Assembly: GCA_964371055.1 (NCBI GenBank)
Contig: CAYJLF010000001.1
Coordinates: forward strand, 248,001-312,000
From: CAYJLF01 sp964371055
Lineage (GTDB): Bacteria; Eisenbacteria; RBG-16-71-46; CAIMUX01
DNA length: 64,000 bases
Direction of reading: 5' to 3'
Both the position numbers and the translations under genes were made by a program. The notes beneath the pieces were generated by a model. It was not told where the DNA came from, did not search any database, and saw only the letters and a list, made by a program, of their open reading frames with translations. Positions 46,265-55,095 of the stretch are shown here, piece after piece (positions within the stretch are counted from its first letter, which is position 1; every line of letters begins with the position of its first letter).

Positions 46265-48195
46265 ACCTCGGCCCACTCCACCAGGTTCAGCCAGCGCCAG
46301 ACCCGTGAATCGAATCCCGATGGCCGCCCTTGGGTCTCCTCCCACATCCGGCGCAGCGGCTCTGGTCGCAGCATTCCCAGCGAGCGCAGGCGCGGAGAAG
46401 TCAGCACTTCCTCCACCCAGGGAGTGAGCTGCACGAGCCAGTCGGTCTGTGGGGTGACGAACCCGATCTTGTCCCGCCGGTCGAGGATCCCGTCGGGCAC
46501 GATTCCGCGCATGGCGCGGCGCAGCAGGCGCTTCGTCTCGCCGTCAGGACCGATGTGATACTCCTCGGGGAGGGCCAAAGCGAACCCCGCAATTTCAGGG
46601 GTAAGAAAGGGGACGCGCCCCTCGACCCCGTGAGCCATCGAGTTCCGATCCTCGTACCGCAGGAGAGCCGGCAGCATCGTGCGCGTCAGGGACGAGACCT
46701 GCTGCTCCCGGAGCGAGCCGGGGGCGAGCCCGAAGTCGCCGGCGCCCGGCTCGACGCCGCGCTCCAGAAACCAGCGCGGCTCGATCCACCCGGGCATCGC
46801 CTCCCGCCCGGTGAGGCGCCGGGCGGCCCCTTCCCACGGTCCGGCCGCATAGGAGGCCAGGGCGCGCCGCCCGAGCACGCCGCCGTCGATGCCGGGTCTC
46901 CTTCGAGCCTGGCGCCAGAGCCGCAGAGCGTCCACCCACCGCCCCGCCCGTAGCAGCGAGGCCAGGCGCGCCGCCACGTGCGCCGGATAGCCACCGAGAA
47001 TCTCGTCGGCTCCCTGGCCGTCCAGCACCACCTTGATGCCGGCCTCGCGGACGGAGGAGAAGACCTGATGCTGCGCGAAAACACTGGTGCTCTGGAACGG
47101 CTGATCCTGCGTCCGGATCAGATCCCGCAGGGAGCGGTGCAGGTCCGTCGCGCGGGGACGGCTGCGGTGCGCCATGACCCGTCCGGCTCCCTCGATCATT
47201 TCGATCCACGGTGCCTCGCTGAGGAGCGGATCATCCGGCACGAAGCTGAACGAGTGGATTCTCCCGGCTGCTCCCAGGTGACGGCGCATCAGCATCACGA
47301 TCGTCGACGAGTCGATTCCCCCCGACAGCGTGGCTCCGACCGGCACATCACTGCGCAGATGCAGCGCGACGCTCCGCTCCAGCAGATCCCGCAGTTGTTC
47401 CGCCGCCGCCTCGAACGAGAGCCCCTCGACCCTCGGCTGCGCCGCGTCGGCGGCGCGGTCGGGATCCCAGTAGGTGACGGGCCTCGCCTCCTCCGGTCTC
47501 TCCACGTCGAGGTCGAGGCTGCCGCCGGCCGGAACCTGCCGGATCCCGGCGAAGCAGGTCGTCTCACCGGCGTCGGTCAGCCCGAGCCGCAGGTAGGTCC
47601 AGATCGCGCGGGGATGCAACCGCCTCGAGATCCAGGGTAGCTCCAGCAGAGCCTTGATCTCGGAGGCAAAGGCGACGCGCCCGTCATCCACCGCGTAATA
47701 GAGCGGTTTGATGCCGAAAGGATCGCGGGCCAGCAGCAGGTGGCCGCGCGCGCGGTCCCAGTACGAGAAGGCGAACATCCCGACCAGGCGATCGAGGACA
47801 GGCGATCCCTGGCGCCTGAGCGCCTGCAGCAGGACCTCGGTGTCGGACGTCGACGTGAAGGAGACGCCCTGGGCGGACAATTCCTGCCGCAACTCGAGGT
47901 AGTTGTAGATCTCCCCGTTCAACGCCAGGTAGGGGCCGAGGTGGCCCGCCGACATCGGCTGCCGCCCGGCCGCGGTCAGATCGAGGATCGTAAGACGCCG
48001 GTGGAAGATCAGACAGCGCGCCGGCGGGAGACGGTCCCAGCCGCCGCCCTCGCCCCGGATCACCGCATCTCCGTGATCCCAGATCCACCCCGCATCGTCC
48101 GGGCCGCGGTGCGCGATGGCCCCCTCGAAGCGCCGCAGCACCTCGATCGGGAGGGCCCGGCGCCGCGCATCGATGATCCCCGCGATCCCGCACAT
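46246..48195 (-). CDS. asnB: Asparagine synthetase (glutamine-hydrolysing), AsnB-type
   Basis: A 649-residue amidotransferase. It starts with MCGIAGI, exposing the nucleophile Cys2. The Ntn glutaminase domain (about 1-210) has HRGPDD, FHRRLTILDL and LNGEIYNYLELR. The synthetase domain has the PP-loop SGGIDSST, then GQGADEILGGYP. The C-terminus differs from housekeeping AsnB and resembles the variants in polysaccharide clusters that amidate sugars. It is coupled (TGATG) to the flippase gene upstream, which supports a role in surface glycan synthesis. Simple asparagine synthesis cannot be excluded. Confidence 0.88.
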   Translation of the reverse strand: MCGIAGIIDARRRALPIEVLRRFEGAIAHRGPDDAGWIWDHGDAVIRGEGGGWDRLPPARCLIFHRRLTILDLTAAGRQPMSAGHLGPYLALNGEIYNYLELRQELSAQGVSFTSTSDTEVLLQALRRQGSPVLDRLVGMFAFSYWDRARGHLLLARDPFGIKPLYYAVDDGRVAFASEIKALLELPWISRRLHPRAIWTYLRLGLTDAGETTCFAGIRQVPAGGSLDLDVERPEEARPVTYWDPDRAADAAQPRVEGLSFEAAAEQLRDLLERSVALHLRSDVPVGATLSGGIDSSTIVMLMRRHLGAAGRIHSFSFVPDDPLLSEAPWIEMIEGAGRVMAHRSRPRATDLHRSLRDLIRTQDQPFQSTSVFAQHQVFSSVREAGIKVVLDGQGADEILGGYPAHVAARLASLLRAGRWVDALRLWRQARRRPGIDGGVLGRRALASYAAGPWEGAARRLTGREAMPGWIEPRWFLERGVEPGAGDFGLAPGSLREQQVSSLTRTMLPALLRYEDRNSMAHGVEGRVPFLTPEIAGFALALPEEYHIGPDGETKRLLRRAMRGIVPDGILDRRDKIGFVTPQTDWLVQLTPWVEEVLTSPRLRSLGMLRPEPLRRMWEETQGRPSGFDSRVWRWLNLVEWAEVYDLED

Positions 48196-49541
48196 CAGAG
48201 AACGCTCCCGCCGTCGTCCGGCGCGGAGCCCGGCGGAGACACCCGGCCGGAGGAATCGCCGCTCCTGACCCACTGGTGGACGATGCGCCAGAGCAGGACG
48301 AAGTAGACGAGGTAGCACCCGGTCAGGGCCCAGGCCAGCGTCCGCACCGCCTGCGTCAGTGACCAGTCAGAGCGATGCGCCAGGGTGAGCACGCCCACCA
48401 CCGACCCGAAGGCCGCCACATCGTAGATCAGCTTCCGTCCCTGGCCGCCCAGCACGAAGACGAGTCGGCTGAGGGGCGAGGTGATCAACTGCATGAACAT
48501 CCATGGCACCAGAAGGCCGGCCAGGCTCCCGGCCACCCGCCAGCGCGAGCCGAAGACCAGCGCGAAGAGTGGTTCCGCGAAGAGGAGCAACGCCACCATG
48601 GGAAGGAGGCCGGTCGCGGCCAGCACCGCGGCGGTTCTCCAGAAGAGCCGGGTGGCCGCGGCCCTCCTCTCCCGCACCGCCGACGCCAGTCGGGCATGGA
48701 AGGCGTCGGCCACGTTGGCGCCGACCAGGGCCATCGGAAGGGCCACCACGCGCTGCACAAGCGCGAACGAGCCCGCGGCTTCAGCGCCGTAGATGCCGGC
48801 GAGAATCGGGATCGGAAGCTGCGCTGCGAGCACATCGACGATCGAGGAAGGAAGACTGAAGAGGGCGAACGAACGGTACCGTCGTCCGACCTCGATCATC
48901 CCCCGGGTTCCCGAACGCGCCCACTGCGCCCGCAGATCGGGAGCCGCCCATCGGGCGAAGAGCGCCACCGCGGTGGCTCGACCGATGATCTCGCCCACGT
49001 AGAGGCCGACCCACCCGGCGCGCGCCGCGCCGGCGGCGAGCTGGGCCGCGATCCGCGCGGCGGCCTGCGTCACCCAGGTCTTCGAGACCACGCCGTAGCG
49101 ATGCTCGCGCAGCAGCCAGTAACGAAGCACCGACCATGCGGCGTTGAGAACGAGCAGCGGGAGGAGCAGCCACGGCGCCCACGCCGGCAGTCCCGGGATC
49201 CAGCCGGGGCGCCAGGCGTGCAGCAGGGCGACCGCCGCGGTCGCCGCGGTGGAGAGGACGAGCGCCAACCGCAGGCAGAGCGCGACCAGAAGGGCCGCCT
49301 CCCGGGCATCCGCGGCGGCCGGTATCGCGACCTCGTAGCGCAGGCAGACGACCACCAGAGTCATGCCGAAGACCGCGATCAGGACACCGTAGACTCCCCA
49401 CTCCGCGGGGCCGAAGAGGCGCGTCAGGATGGGAGAGAACGCCAGCGTGAGCGCCTGGCCGAGGACGGTGCCTCCGGTGAGCACCGCGATCGCTCGGGGA
49501 TAGGAGCCGCCGCGCGTCCAGGTCTTCAGAGCTGCCCACAT
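48195..49541 (-). CDS. Wzx-type polysaccharide flippase (MOP superfamily)
   Basis: A 448-residue integral membrane protein with about twelve hydrophobic helices. The family opening is AVLTGGTVLGQALTLAFSPILTRLFGPAEWGVYGV, shown here only in part as GQALTLAFSPILTRLFGP, which is typical of polysaccharide-biosynthesis flippases. LRYEVAIPAAADAREA and FSLPSSIVDVLAAQLPIPIL follow at the usual spacing. The chosen ATG has GGGGA about six bases upstream; further upstream the reading frame lacks hydrophobic character. It would flip an undecaprenyl-linked oligosaccharide across the inner membrane. The coupled asnB is its only glycan neighbour, with no glycosyltransferases in the window. Confidence 0.85.
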   Translation of the reverse strand: MWAALKTWTRGGSYPRAIAVLTGGTVLGQALTLAFSPILTRLFGPAEWGVYGVLIAVFGMTLVVVCLRYEVAIPAAADAREAALLVALCLRLALVLSTAATAAVALLHAWRPGWIPGLPAWAPWLLLPLLVLNAAWSVLRYWLLREHRYGVVSKTWVTQAAARIAAQLAAGAARAGWVGLYVGEIIGRATAVALFARWAAPDLRAQWARSGTRGMIEVGRRYRSFALFSLPSSIVDVLAAQLPIPILAGIYGAEAAGSFALVQRVVALPMALVGANVADAFHARLASAVRERRAAATRLFWRTAAVLAATGLLPMVALLLFAEPLFALVFGSRWRVAGSLAGLLVPWMFMQLITSPLSRLVFVLGGQGRKLIYDVAAFGSVVGVLTLAHRSDWSLTQAVRTLAWALTGCYLVYFVLLWRIVHQWVRSGDSSGRVSPPGSAPDDGGSVL

Positions 49542-49630
49542 GGAAGTCCCCGGGAGTCTCCTCTTCTTCGATGAATGGATCGTTCCGCGGGAGTGTACCC
49601 GCCGGCCCGGCGCGCGCAAAGGACGGGCGC

Positions 49631-49659
49631 TTGCCTCCCCCCCGCCGGCCTGCTATAGC
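49631..49659 (+). promoter_or_regulatory. Promoter candidate for pgm
   Basis: TTGCCT, a 17-base spacer and TATAGC, with TGC directly before the -10 (extended -10), lie 27 bases upstream of the pgm ATG. The predicted transcript would start near 49666. Confidence 0.45.
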
Positions 49660-49685
49660 TCCGCGATCAACCATGGAGGAATCCC

Positions 49686-51338
49686 ATGCCTGTCCATCCC
49701 CTGGCCGGACGGCCGGCGCCACGCGAGTGCCTGGCCAACATCCCCCGCCTGGTGACCGCCTACTACGCGGTGCGTCCCGACCCAGGGGACACATCGCAGC
49801 GCGTCGCCTTCGGCACCTCGGGCCACCGGGGCACCTCCTCCCACGGAAGCTTCAACGAGACTCATGTCCTAGCGATCTGCCAGGCGATCGTCGAGACACG
49901 AAGCGCCGCCGGCATCGACGGTCCGCTCTTCCTCGGCATGGACACCCACGCGCTCTCGGAGCCGGCGTTCGCCACCGCGGTCGAGGTGTTTGCCGCCCAC
50001 GGCGTCGAACTCAGGATACAGGCGGGACGAGGCTACACCCCGACGCCGGTGATCTCACACGCCATCCTCACCCACAATCGCGCCCACCGCGCCGGCGCGG
50101 CCGATGGCGTGGTCATCACTCCCTCGCACAATCCGCCTCCCGACGGCGGCATCAAGTACAACCCTCCCAGCGGCGGCCCGGCGGACACCTCCCTCACCCG
50201 GGCGATCGAGGAGCGCGCGAACGCGCTCATCCGGGAGGGCCTCGGGGGAGTGCGGCGCATCCCGTTCGAGCGAGCCCTCCGGACCTCGACCACGGTCGAG
50301 CACGACTACGTCATCCCCTACGTGACCGATCTCGCCTCGGTCGTCGACCTGGAATCGGTGCGCGGCGCCGGAGTGAAGATCGGCGTCGATCCGATGGGGG
50401 GCTCCGGGCTCGAGTACTGGGCGCCGATCGCCGAGACTTACCGCCTGGATCTCCAGGTCGTCAATCCGACGGCCGATCCGACCTTCTCTTTCATGACGCT
50501 CGATTGGGACGGCAAGATCCGCATGGACTGCTCTTCGCCCTATGCGATGGCGGGGCTGATCGGCCTGAAGGACCGTTTCGACATCGCCTTCGGCAACGAC
50601 CCCGACTACGACCGCCACGGGATCGTGACGCCGGACGGCGGCCTGATGAACCCCAATCACTATCTCTCGGTCGCGATCGATTACCTCTTCCGGCGTCGTT
50701 CCGGCTGGAGGCCGGCGGCCGCGGTCGGCAAAACGCTCGTCTCCAGCTCGATGATCGATCGGGTGGCCGCTGCCCTCGGCCGTCCGCTGGCCGAGGTGCC
50801 GGTCGGGTTCAAGTGGTTCGTCGACGGCCTGCTGGACGGATCGCTGGGATTCGGAGGCGAGGAGAGCGCGGGCGCATCCTTCCTTCGCCGGGACGGGACC
50901 GTCTGGACGACAGACAAGGACGGCATCCTCCTCGATCTGCTCGCGGCGGAGATCACCGCCGTCACCGGGCAGAACCCGCACCGCCATTACCGCGAGATCG
51001 AAGAGCGGCACGGCTCCCCGGTCTACGAGCGGATCGATGCCCCGGCCGACCCGGCGCAGAAGAAGGTCCTCGCCGGCCTCGCGCCGGAGATGGTGACCGC
51101 GGACCGCCTGGCGGGTGATCCGATCAAAGCCTGCCTGACGCGCGCCCCGCACAACGACGCGCCGATCGGCGGACTTAAGGTGGTCACGGACGACGGCTGG
51201 TTCGCTGCCCGTCCTTCCGGCACCGAGAACGTCTACAAGATCTACGCGGAGAGCTTCCGCGGCCCGGATCACCTGCGCCGCATCCAGGAGGAGGCGCAGG
51301 CGATCGTGGCCGGGGCGTTTCGGCGCGCCGGGGTGTGA
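49686..51338 (+). CDS. pgm: Phosphoglucomutase (alpha-D-glucose-1-phosphate specific)
   Basis: A 550-residue cytosolic enzyme interconverting glucose-1- and glucose-6-phosphate. The N-terminal segment VAFGTSGHRGTSSHGSFNE is diagnostic of the Pgm branch. The phosphoserine loop is TPSHNPPPDGGIKYNPPSGG with Ser147. The metal-binding loop is GNDPDYDRHG and the sugar-binding loop GGEESAGASF. The phosphate-binding end ARPSGTENVYKIYAESF is intact. Length and motifs match the family fully. The ATG follows GGAGGA. It supplies glucose-1-phosphate for nucleotide-sugar synthesis, in line with galT and the flippase. Confidence 0.96.
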   Translation: MPVHPLAGRPAPRECLANIPRLVTAYYAVRPDPGDTSQRVAFGTSGHRGTSSHGSFNETHVLAICQAIVETRSAAGIDGPLFLGMDTHALSEPAFATAVEVFAAHGVELRIQAGRGYTPTPVISHAILTHNRAHRAGAADGVVITPSHNPPPDGGIKYNPPSGGPADTSLTRAIEERANALIREGLGGVRRIPFERALRTSTTVEHDYVIPYVTDLASVVDLESVRGAGVKIGVDPMGGSGLEYWAPIAETYRLDLQVVNPTADPTFSFMTLDWDGKIRMDCSSPYAMAGLIGLKDRFDIAFGNDPDYDRHGIVTPDGGLMNPNHYLSVAIDYLFRRRSGWRPAAAVGKTLVSSSMIDRVAAALGRPLAEVPVGFKWFVDGLLDGSLGFGGEESAGASFLRRDGTVWTTDKDGILLDLLAAEITAVTGQNPHRHYREIEERHGSPVYERIDAPADPAQKKVLAGLAPEMVTADRLAGDPIKACLTRAPHNDAPIGGLKVVTDDGWFAARPSGTENVYKIYAESFRGPDHLRRIQEEAQAIVAGAFRRAGV

Positions 51339-51366
51339 GCGGAGGCGGCCGGGTCCGGGTCCTACG

Positions 51367-51945
51367 CTAGCGGCCGAATCGCTCCTTCAACCGTCCCCAC
51401 GACCGCTGCCAACGCGTGGGGCTATCCTCACCGGGAGTGTCCGCCGGGTTGGCTACGACTGTGATCGTCGTGTTGACCCGTACTTCGCCGTGAGCCGATC
51501 CGCCATTCCCCGTGTTGCCGAACCAGGCCGCTCTCCAGACGTAGTTCCCCGGCTGAGCGGGCGCCGTGGCCGTGAGCTGCACCGGGAACACGACCGGGTT
51601 GCCCAACCCGTCATCGCCCGTCCCGGTCGGGCCTTCCCGGCGCGCGACCTCAACATTGTTGTGGTCGTAGAGAAGAGCGCGGATCCATCCGCTCTGCTGC
51701 CCGCCGTTCAGAGTGACGGTCACTGGATCCCCGGGGAAGTACTCTCCCTGGCTCGGCGAGGCCGCGAGCGAGCCGCGATGGTGATGGCATCCATTGCAGG
51801 AGACCGAGTCGTTGTTGTGACAGCTGCTGCATCCCTCGCTGCTCCAGAAGCTGGGGAAGGCCGAGACGAGGGTTGCAGCCCCGCCGAGCACCAGGGAGAT
51901 GGCGAGGAGCACAAGCAGTCGGGACCGCGGAATACGGCAGGTCAT
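51367..51945 (-). CDS. Exported CxxCH protein, possibly a small di-heme cytochrome
   Basis: A 192-residue exported protein. A signal peptide (about 1-29, ending VSA) is followed at once by two heme-type motifs, CSSCH and CNGCH, within 20 residues (SEGCSSCHNNDSVSCNGCHH). A beta-sandwich of Ig type then spans about 60-165 (PGDPVTVTLNGGQQSGWIRA; PAQPGNYVWRAAWFG). Such short CxxCH plus Ig proteins occur next to choice-anchor V proteins like that at 52916-53818. Heme attachment would depend on CcsBA. The two motifs are so close that zinc binding is an alternative. The ATG follows GAGGAGG. A good promoter lies 165 bases upstream, leaving a long untranslated leader. Confidence 0.75.
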   Translation of the reverse strand: MTCRIPRSRLLVLLAISLVLGGAATLVSAFPSFWSSEGCSSCHNNDSVSCNGCHHHRGSLAASPSQGEYFPGDPVTVTLNGGQQSGWIRALLYDHNNVEVARREGPTGTGDDGLGNPVVFPVQLTATAPAQPGNYVWRAAWFGNTGNGGSAHGEVRVNTTITVVANPADTPGEDSPTRWQRSWGRLKERFGR

Positions 51946-52109
51946 GGGTGAAACCTCCTCTATGCGTGGGGCCTGAGACCGGGACGGGACGAGGAGCCTG
52001 TGGCGAGCTCGAGTCCATGCAGGTCCGTTGCGTGCCGCCCCGGAACACAAGCGGTAAGAGCCGATGCCGAGACCCGGCCGGCGCGCAGCCGCCCAAGTCA
52101 GGACCCAGC

Positions 52110-52138
52110 ATTGTACACTCGGACACTCGTGAGTTCAA
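52110..52138 (-). promoter_or_regulatory. Sigma-70-like promoter for the CxxCH protein gene
   Basis: On the minus strand, TTGAAC (52133-52138), a 17-base spacer and TACAAT (52110-52115, 5 of 6). This is the best consensus-spaced promoter in the window. The predicted leader is about 158 bases long, enough for a regulatory RNA, but I recognise no riboswitch in it. Confidence 0.55.
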
Positions 52139-52211
52139 TCGCCCTTGTACAGGTCGCAACCAGCACTCACGCTCAGCATCGAGACATGGTCGCACCCTCA
52201 TCGAGGGCGCG

Positions 52212-52718
52212 TCAGTCCACCCAGCGGAACCACTCCTTCGGGTGACCACAGATCTGGCACTTGTCGGGCGGTGCGTCGCCGAACTCGATGTTGCCGCACT
52301 TCTCACAGACCCAGACGCCGTGCGGTCGGAAGTCCTCGCCCCGTTCCGCGGCCGCGAGCGCCGCCTGATACATCCGCGCGTGGACCTCCTCCGCCGCTTT
52401 CGCCCAGACGAAGGTCTTCGCCGCTTCCTTCACCCCATCGGCGCGGGCCTCCTCGAGAAAACGCACATACATGTCGGTGTACTCGTAGGTCTCACCGGCC
52501 ACCGCGTCTTTCAGGTTTTCGGCCGTCGACTTCACTCCGCCCAGGTGGTCGAACTCACGCAGCGCGTGGATCGTCTCGGCGTGCGCCGCGGCGCGGAACA
52601 GCTTGGCGATCCCGTGGAATCCCTCGGCGTCGGCCTTGCGCGCATAGGCGAGGTACTTGCGGTTGGCCTGACTTTCGCCGGCGAAGGCGCTCTTCAGATT
52701 CTCGTCGGTGCGGCTCAT
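52212..52718 (-). CDS. rbr: Rubrerythrin
   Basis: A 168-residue peroxide-reducing diiron protein. The four-helix ferritin-like domain carries the diiron Glu/His motifs (FAGESQANRKY; HAETIHALRE; AGETYEYTDMY; AAEEVHARMY). The C-terminal rubredoxin-like domain has CEKCGN and CQICGHP holding the FeS4 iron. Length and order match classical rubrerythrin. The ATG follows GGGGAG. It protects anaerobes or microaerophiles from hydrogen peroxide, fitting the nearby bd-like oxidase. It is 197 bases downstream of the choice-anchor V gene with its own probable promoter. Confidence 0.96.
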   Translation of the reverse strand: MSRTDENLKSAFAGESQANRKYLAYARKADAEGFHGIAKLFRAAAHAETIHALREFDHLGGVKSTAENLKDAVAGETYEYTDMYVRFLEEARADGVKEAAKTFVWAKAAEEVHARMYQAALAAAERGEDFRPHGVWVCEKCGNIEFGDAPPDKCQICGHPKEWFRWVD

Positions 52719-52812
52719 GCTCTCCCCTTCCCGCCGGGATGAACCCGGCATCTCCTCCCCCATCGAAGGTCCCTCCGTCGCGCCCGGAACCTGCGGGGCG
52801 CGAGGCAGTCCC

Positions 52813-52821
52813 ATGCTAGCA
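52813..52821 (-). promoter_or_regulatory. Extended -10 promoter candidate for rubrerythrin
   Basis: On the minus strand TGCTAGCAT gives an extended -10 (TAGCAT, 4 of 6), about 95 bases before the rbr start. The -35 region is poor. Confidence 0.3.
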
Positions 52822-52915
52822 GAGAGCGTCCAGGCCTCCACGCGCATCCCGCGGGCCGGCGGGGCGCGCCGCGGCGAGCGGCAGAGGCCACCTCGGAGGT
52901 ACGGAAGAGGGTGGG

Positions 52916-53818
52916 CTATCGCTGGACGAGGATCTTGCGGGTGAGACTCCGGCCGTCGGCCTCCGCCCGACAGAGATAAACCCCCTGGTGGACCGGGAGT
53001 CCGTGTCGATCGAGCCCATCCCAGGCCAACCGGTGGTACCCGGCGTCCATCGGCCCGTCGGCCAGCCGACGAAGGAGGCGGCCCCCGGCGTCGAACAGCA
53101 GGACACGGACCTCGGAGGGGCCCGCGAGGCGGAACGAGATGGAACCAGCGTCGAGCACCGGGTTGGGCCAGGCGCGCAGATCGGAGAGCGGTCCCCCCGA
53201 GCTCGCCGTCGGCGCGTCCACCCAGGCCGGATCGGGCGCCTCGGGAACGAGCAGGTCGATGGCGTAGACGTAGTCTCCGCCGGTGAGCCCGTTGTTGTTG
53301 GCCGCGTTGGCCGTGAGGTAGAAGTGCGCATCCCCGGCTCCCGCCGCGGGCGCAGTCCAGAGGATCTGCCACGAGGCGGCATCGAGCTGTCCCGCGAAAC
53401 TCCCGGCGCTGGTCTGCTTGAGGTAGTCCCGAGCGGTGCCCGGTCCCTCGGAGAGCTGCACGAGCGCAACGTCGACCGGGGAGAGGGCGCCCGCCTCGTT
53501 CCCATCGTCCTCGCGCATCACTGTCGTCTCGAATCCCCAGCGCCGCTGGCCGTCCTGCTGGATGCTGACGGTGAGGGGATAGGTCTGACCGGCGGTATAG
53601 GCTGCGGGCAGCCCCGCGATCGACACCAGGCCAGGACCGCTGTTGAGCGGGAACGAGCCGTGACAGGCGGTACAGGTGTCGAAGGCCGGCGGATCCCCGG
53701 CGTGGCCATCCGGCGGCCCCGAGCTGAAGGCGGCGACGGGCGCGACGTCCCACAGCACGAGCCCTCCGGCCAGAACCAATACATCGGCGAGCGTTCGAAC
53801 TCGATGACGAGGCTCCAT
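52916..53818 (-). CDS. Choice-anchor V domain protein with CxxCH motif and C-terminal sorting tail
   Basis: A 300-residue exported protein. A signal peptide (about 10-30) leads to SSGPPDGHAGDPPAFDTCTACHGS. This matches the start of choice-anchor V proteins and contains one heme-type CTACH motif. A beta-sandwich follows (QTYPLTVSIQQDGQRRWGFE; ILWTAPAAGAGDAHFYLTAN). The last 85 residues are the FlgD/Por-like sorting tail with AWPNPVLDAGSISF and AWDGLDRHGLPVHQGVYLCR. The ATG at 53818 has AGAGGAG at good spacing and is preferred over a GTG at 53839. It is probably a surface-exposed electron carrier or heme-anchored adhesin; that is inference. Confidence 0.8.
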   Translation of the reverse strand: MEPRHRVRTLADVLVLAGGLVLWDVAPVAAFSSGPPDGHAGDPPAFDTCTACHGSFPLNSGPGLVSIAGLPAAYTAGQTYPLTVSIQQDGQRRWGFETTVMREDDGNEAGALSPVDVALVQLSEGPGTARDYLKQTSAGSFAGQLDAASWQILWTAPAAGAGDAHFYLTANAANNNGLTGGDYVYAIDLLVPEAPDPAWVDAPTASSGGPLSDLRAWPNPVLDAGSISFRLAGPSEVRVLLFDAGGRLLRRLADGPMDAGYHRLAWDGLDRHGLPVHQGVYLCRAEADGRSLTRKILVQR

Positions 53819-53958
53819 CGATCGGACTCCTCTCTCCACCGCGCGAGAGCCGGGCGGCGCCCGATGGTGGCCGTAGGTCCACGTAACGGCGGAAGGAAAC
53901 CGATGAGCATAGCCGATGGAGCTCGGCCCCGTCGAGTCGCGGAATCCGGTCCGACGAC

Positions 53959-55095
53959 TCAGGTCGTCCGCGCCGCGCGCACTGCCTGCCGGAGCATCCA
54001 GATCACCAGCACGACCCCCGCGACGAAGAGGACAAGGAACAGGATCAGCGGGCTCAGCTGCAGGTTGACCGGCTCGGCCGTCACGTCGACGTGGGGCGCC
54101 AGTTCCGCGTTCTGAACCACCTGCCGGCTGACCGCGTTCAGACCGAGGACCGCGAACTGGACCAGGAGGGCGGCGATCCCCCAGCTACGCGGCACTCCGC
54201 CGGCCTGGCGAGAGACCCGCCTCGCGAGGAGCAGGATCCAGAGCCAGGAGAACAAAGGCGCCAGCGCCGTCGCCAGGGTCAGCACGGCCAGCGGGGGCTC
54301 CAGCAGACGAGCGCGGAGCGCAGGATCCAGCGCGCCGAGGATGTACCACGATCCGGCCGCGACGGTCCAGATCACGCCAAAGAGGCCGAGGCGCCCGGCG
54401 AAGGTGACCGCCCAGCGACGGTACTCCACGCCCTGCGATCCCGCGAACACCACGGTGTCGAACGCGATCCAGGCCGAGGTCGTCGTCAGGGCAAGGCCGA
54501 ACATCAAAAGCCAGCGCGGCCAGAGGGTCGGATCGCCGAGGTTGAGCGCGGTGCCAAGCGGCGCCCCGCCGACCGAGGTCGCTTCCCACAGACCGGCCCA
54601 GGCGTCGATGCGGGTCATGAGGCTGAAGTTGTTCGCGAAGAGCCATCCGATCACAACCAGGAGGATGGACGCCACCCAGCCCGCGGCGCGACGCCAGGGA
54701 GGGAGCGCGCCGGCCCGGAGTCCCAGCGCATAGATGTAGACGCCGTAGTACGCGACCGTGAGCAGGAGGATGACCGAGAACCAGGGCCAGGCCATCAGGA
54801 TGCCCGCCGGGTAGTACGCCTTGTAGTAGGCCACCTGGGTGAAGAGCAGGGGCACGATGCCAAGATTCACGCCGCAGGCGACGATGACCGGCATCGCGTT
54901 CATGATCCGTCCCCCGAGGAGGGACGCATGGTCGTTTCCGCGGCGCCGCAACAACAGCGCCACCGGAATCCCGGCGAACCAGAGATTCATCGGCAGCGCG
55001 TGGAGGGCGAAGCCCAGGACCTTGAAGAGCACCAGAAACCAGAACGGAGCCGGGTAGCCGAGGGGATTGTCCGGAGCCATCAGGGCCGGGTTCAT
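53959..55095 (-). CDS. Second membrane subunit of a bd-like oxidase
   Basis: A 378-residue integral membrane protein with about nine to ten helices. It opens with YPAPFWFLVLFKVLGFALHA, and a histidine in that first helix could ligate heme. I do not see CydB motifs. The long helical layout and the VNLGIVPLLFTQVAYYKAYY stretch resemble subunits that accompany divergent, CydA-like bd-family oxidases. Its ATG overlaps the stop of the CydA-like gene (ATGA), so the two are coupled and very likely one complex. The electron acceptor, oxygen or another, cannot be told from sequence. Confidence 0.65.
   Translation of the reverse strand: MNPALMAPDNPLGYPAPFWFLVLFKVLGFALHALPMNLWFAGIPVALLLRRRGNDHASLLGGRIMNAMPVIVACGVNLGIVPLLFTQVAYYKAYYPAGILMAWPWFSVILLLTVAYYGVYIYALGLRAGALPPWRRAAGWVASILLVVIGWLFANNFSLMTRIDAWAGLWEATSVGGAPLGTALNLGDPTLWPRWLLMFGLALTTTSAWIAFDTVVFAGSQGVEYRRWAVTFAGRLGLFGVIWTVAAGSWYILGALDPALRARLLEPPLAVLTLATALAPLFSWLWILLLARRVSRQAGGVPRSWGIAALLVQFAVLGLNAVSRQVVQNAELAPHVDVTAEPVNLQLSPLILFLVLFVAGVVLVIWMLRQAVRAARTT

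Noticed and set aside
51946..52109. Riboswitch in the 158-base leader of the CxxCH gene
   Set aside because: I compared it by eye with c-di-GMP/cGAMP (GEMM)-type cores, which sometimes precede cytochrome genes, and found no matching conserved core.
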